Part shown: positions 63,206-64,000 of the stretch, piece after piece
Position numbering within the stretch: position 1 is the first letter of the stretch
Layout of the letters: each line of letters begins with the position of its first letter
Assembly (NCBI GenBank): GCA_052035235.1
Contig: JBPOHT010000022.1
Location: forward strand, 1-64,000
Source: Solimonas_A sp052035235
Lineage (GTDB): Bacteria; Pseudomonadota; Gammaproteobacteria; Nevskiales; Nevskiaceae
Direction of reading: 5' to 3'
DNA: 64,000 bases
Notes under the pieces: generated by a model
Database searches by the model: none
The model's input: the letters and a program-made list of their open reading frames with translations, nothing else
Told to the model about the DNA's origin: nothing
Program-made: the position numbers and the translations under genes

Positions 63206-64000
63206 ATGGAGACGCTGTTCGTGATCGACAAGCGCAACTACCAGGATTGCCAGAGCGCATTCCGCGGACCTCGCAACCGCGAGTACTACACCGGCGACTA
63301 CATGATCGAGCCCGGCTCGGTGATCGACGTGAGGGCCGAGCGCAAGGCCATCGGGTCTTCCTCCATCATCCGCCTGCGTTCCCGCACCCGGCAGTTCTTC
63401 CGCCGCACCTGGAACCACATCCGCGAGGACGCCACGGACGTCGCCACCTTCGCCTTCATCAAGCGCGGGCGCACCTGCTTCTCGCATCCGGGCGGCGAGA
63501 GCGTGGCCGGGCCGGGGGACTTCGTCTTCACCCGTTCCATGACGCCGTTTTCCGTGGAATGCCTGCCCGACGAGGGCGGGGTGCACGAGGTGATGCACCT
63601 GACGGTGCCGATGCACCTGCTGCGTCGCGCCGGCTGCCATGACTTCAAGAGCGGCTTCAGCGTGCCCGCCAGCGGCCGCAAGTTCGGCATGGCCGAGAGC
63701 ATCCTCAACGACCTGTTCGAGGATGGCGGCGAGCTGCGCGAGCATGTCGCCCAGATGCTGGTCGAGGCGGTGCTGTCGGTGCTCGGCGAGGCCATCCGCG
63801 AACACGAGTCCTGCGTGCCGCAGCGCCAGAAGCTGGCGGACAAGCGCGTGCAGGACGTGCTGCGCTACATCGAGACCCACCTGTCCGACGCCAAGCTCAG
63901 CGTCGCCAGCGTCGCCCGCGGCTGCGGTATCTCGCCGCGCTACCTGTCGCTACTGCTGAAGCTGCACGGCACGCCGTTCTCGACGCTGATCTGGGAGAAG
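63206..64000 (+). CDS. AraC-family transcriptional regulator, partial (runs off window)
   Basis: The first 265 residues of a regulator whose start follows GCAGGAGGTGGGGG. The gene has no stop before the window edge. It matches the regulator at 9236 throughout: METLFVIDKRNYQDCQSAFR versus METLFLFDKRNYQDCQNAYR, and the beginning of the HTH (ISPRYLSLLLKLHGTPFS) is nearly identical. It is likely about 335 residues when complete. Its target genes probably lie beyond this window, or it may cross-regulate the P450 operon of its paralogue. Confidence 0.92.
   Translation, partial: METLFVIDKRNYQDCQSAFRGPRNREYYTGDYMIEPGSVIDVRAERKAIGSSSIIRLRSRTRQFFRRTWNHIREDATDVATFAFIKRGRTCFSHPGGESVAGPGDFVFTRSMTPFSVECLPDEGGVHEVMHLTVPMHLLRRAGCHDFKSGFSVPASGRKFGMAESILNDLFEDGGELREHVAQMLVEAVLSVLGEAIREHESCVPQRQKLADKRVQDVLRYIETHLSDAKLSVASVARGCGISPRYLSLLLKLHGTPFSTLIWEK

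Overview
The window looks like chromosome from a GC-rich Gammaproteobacterium. Codons end mostly in G or C, genes are packed with 4-base ATGA/GTGA overlaps, and a gammaproteobacterial TonB2-type energy-transduction operon (DUF3450, TtpC-like, ExbB, ExbD, TonB, TPR) is present. The genes would fit a Nevskiales/Solimonadaceae-like degrader of lipids, terpenoids or steroids, but no rRNA or other marker settles the taxonomy. No tRNA, rRNA, CRISPR array, intact insertion sequence or phage gene was seen.

Layout. 203-2597: quinone oxidoreductase (minus) and an MFS transporter (plus). 2698-9041: hydantoinase-type HyuB and HyuA followed by two overlapping family III CoA-transferases, probably one heteromer. 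9236-17995: an AraC regulator, then a catabolic operon of cytochrome P450, SDR, [2Fe-2S] ferredoxin, KstD-like flavoprotein, atypical crotonase, aldo/keto reductase and an APH-fold protein. 18131-25979: SDR-type reductase, a secreted-looking hydrolase with a PKD-like domain, fused indolepyruvate ferredoxin oxidoreductase, and a VOC protein. 26161-33309: amidohydrolase, Rieske oxygenase with its Rieske ferredoxin, alpha/beta hydrolase, MaoC-like double-hotdog protein, acyl-CoA synthetase. 33485-37576: a compositionally odd lipoprotein esterase, a tiny lipoprotein-like ORF, monomeric isocitrate dehydrogenase, and a small membrane protein. 37630-45800: PQQ dehydrogenase, XdhC, and a four-gene molybdenum hydroxylase operon (CoxG, CoxM, CoxS and CoxL types). 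46108-53579: a second P450, TetR and AraC regulators, three SDRs, a 29-codon leader ORF and a ferredoxin reductase. 53663-63006: the TonB2-type operon, then a histidine kinase, a double-receiver response regulator and a second TonB protein. 63206-end: a second AraC regulator closely related to the first, cut by the window edge.

How the parts could work together (inference): TonB-driven uptake imports a hydrophobic substrate. P450s, fed by the [2Fe-2S] ferredoxin and the ferredoxin reductase, together with the Rieske oxygenase, the Mo hydroxylase and the PQQ enzyme, oxidise it. SDR, AKR and KstD-like enzymes adjust the redox state of alcohols and ketones. Acyl-CoA synthetase, CoA-transferases, the MaoC-like protein and the crotonase process CoA thioesters. 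The substrate cannot be read from the sequence.

Most notable beyond gene calls: (1) two sets of perfect or near-perfect palindromes placed on promoters, suggesting two small local regulons; (2) the same ~95-residue beta-rich module at the C-terminus of the Mo-hydroxylase large subunit and at the N-terminus of an unrelated hydrolase; (3) several enzymes lacking a key catalytic residue (CoA-transferase, crotonase, APH-like kinase, extended SDR, second receiver domain); (4) two families of intergenic palindromic repeats.
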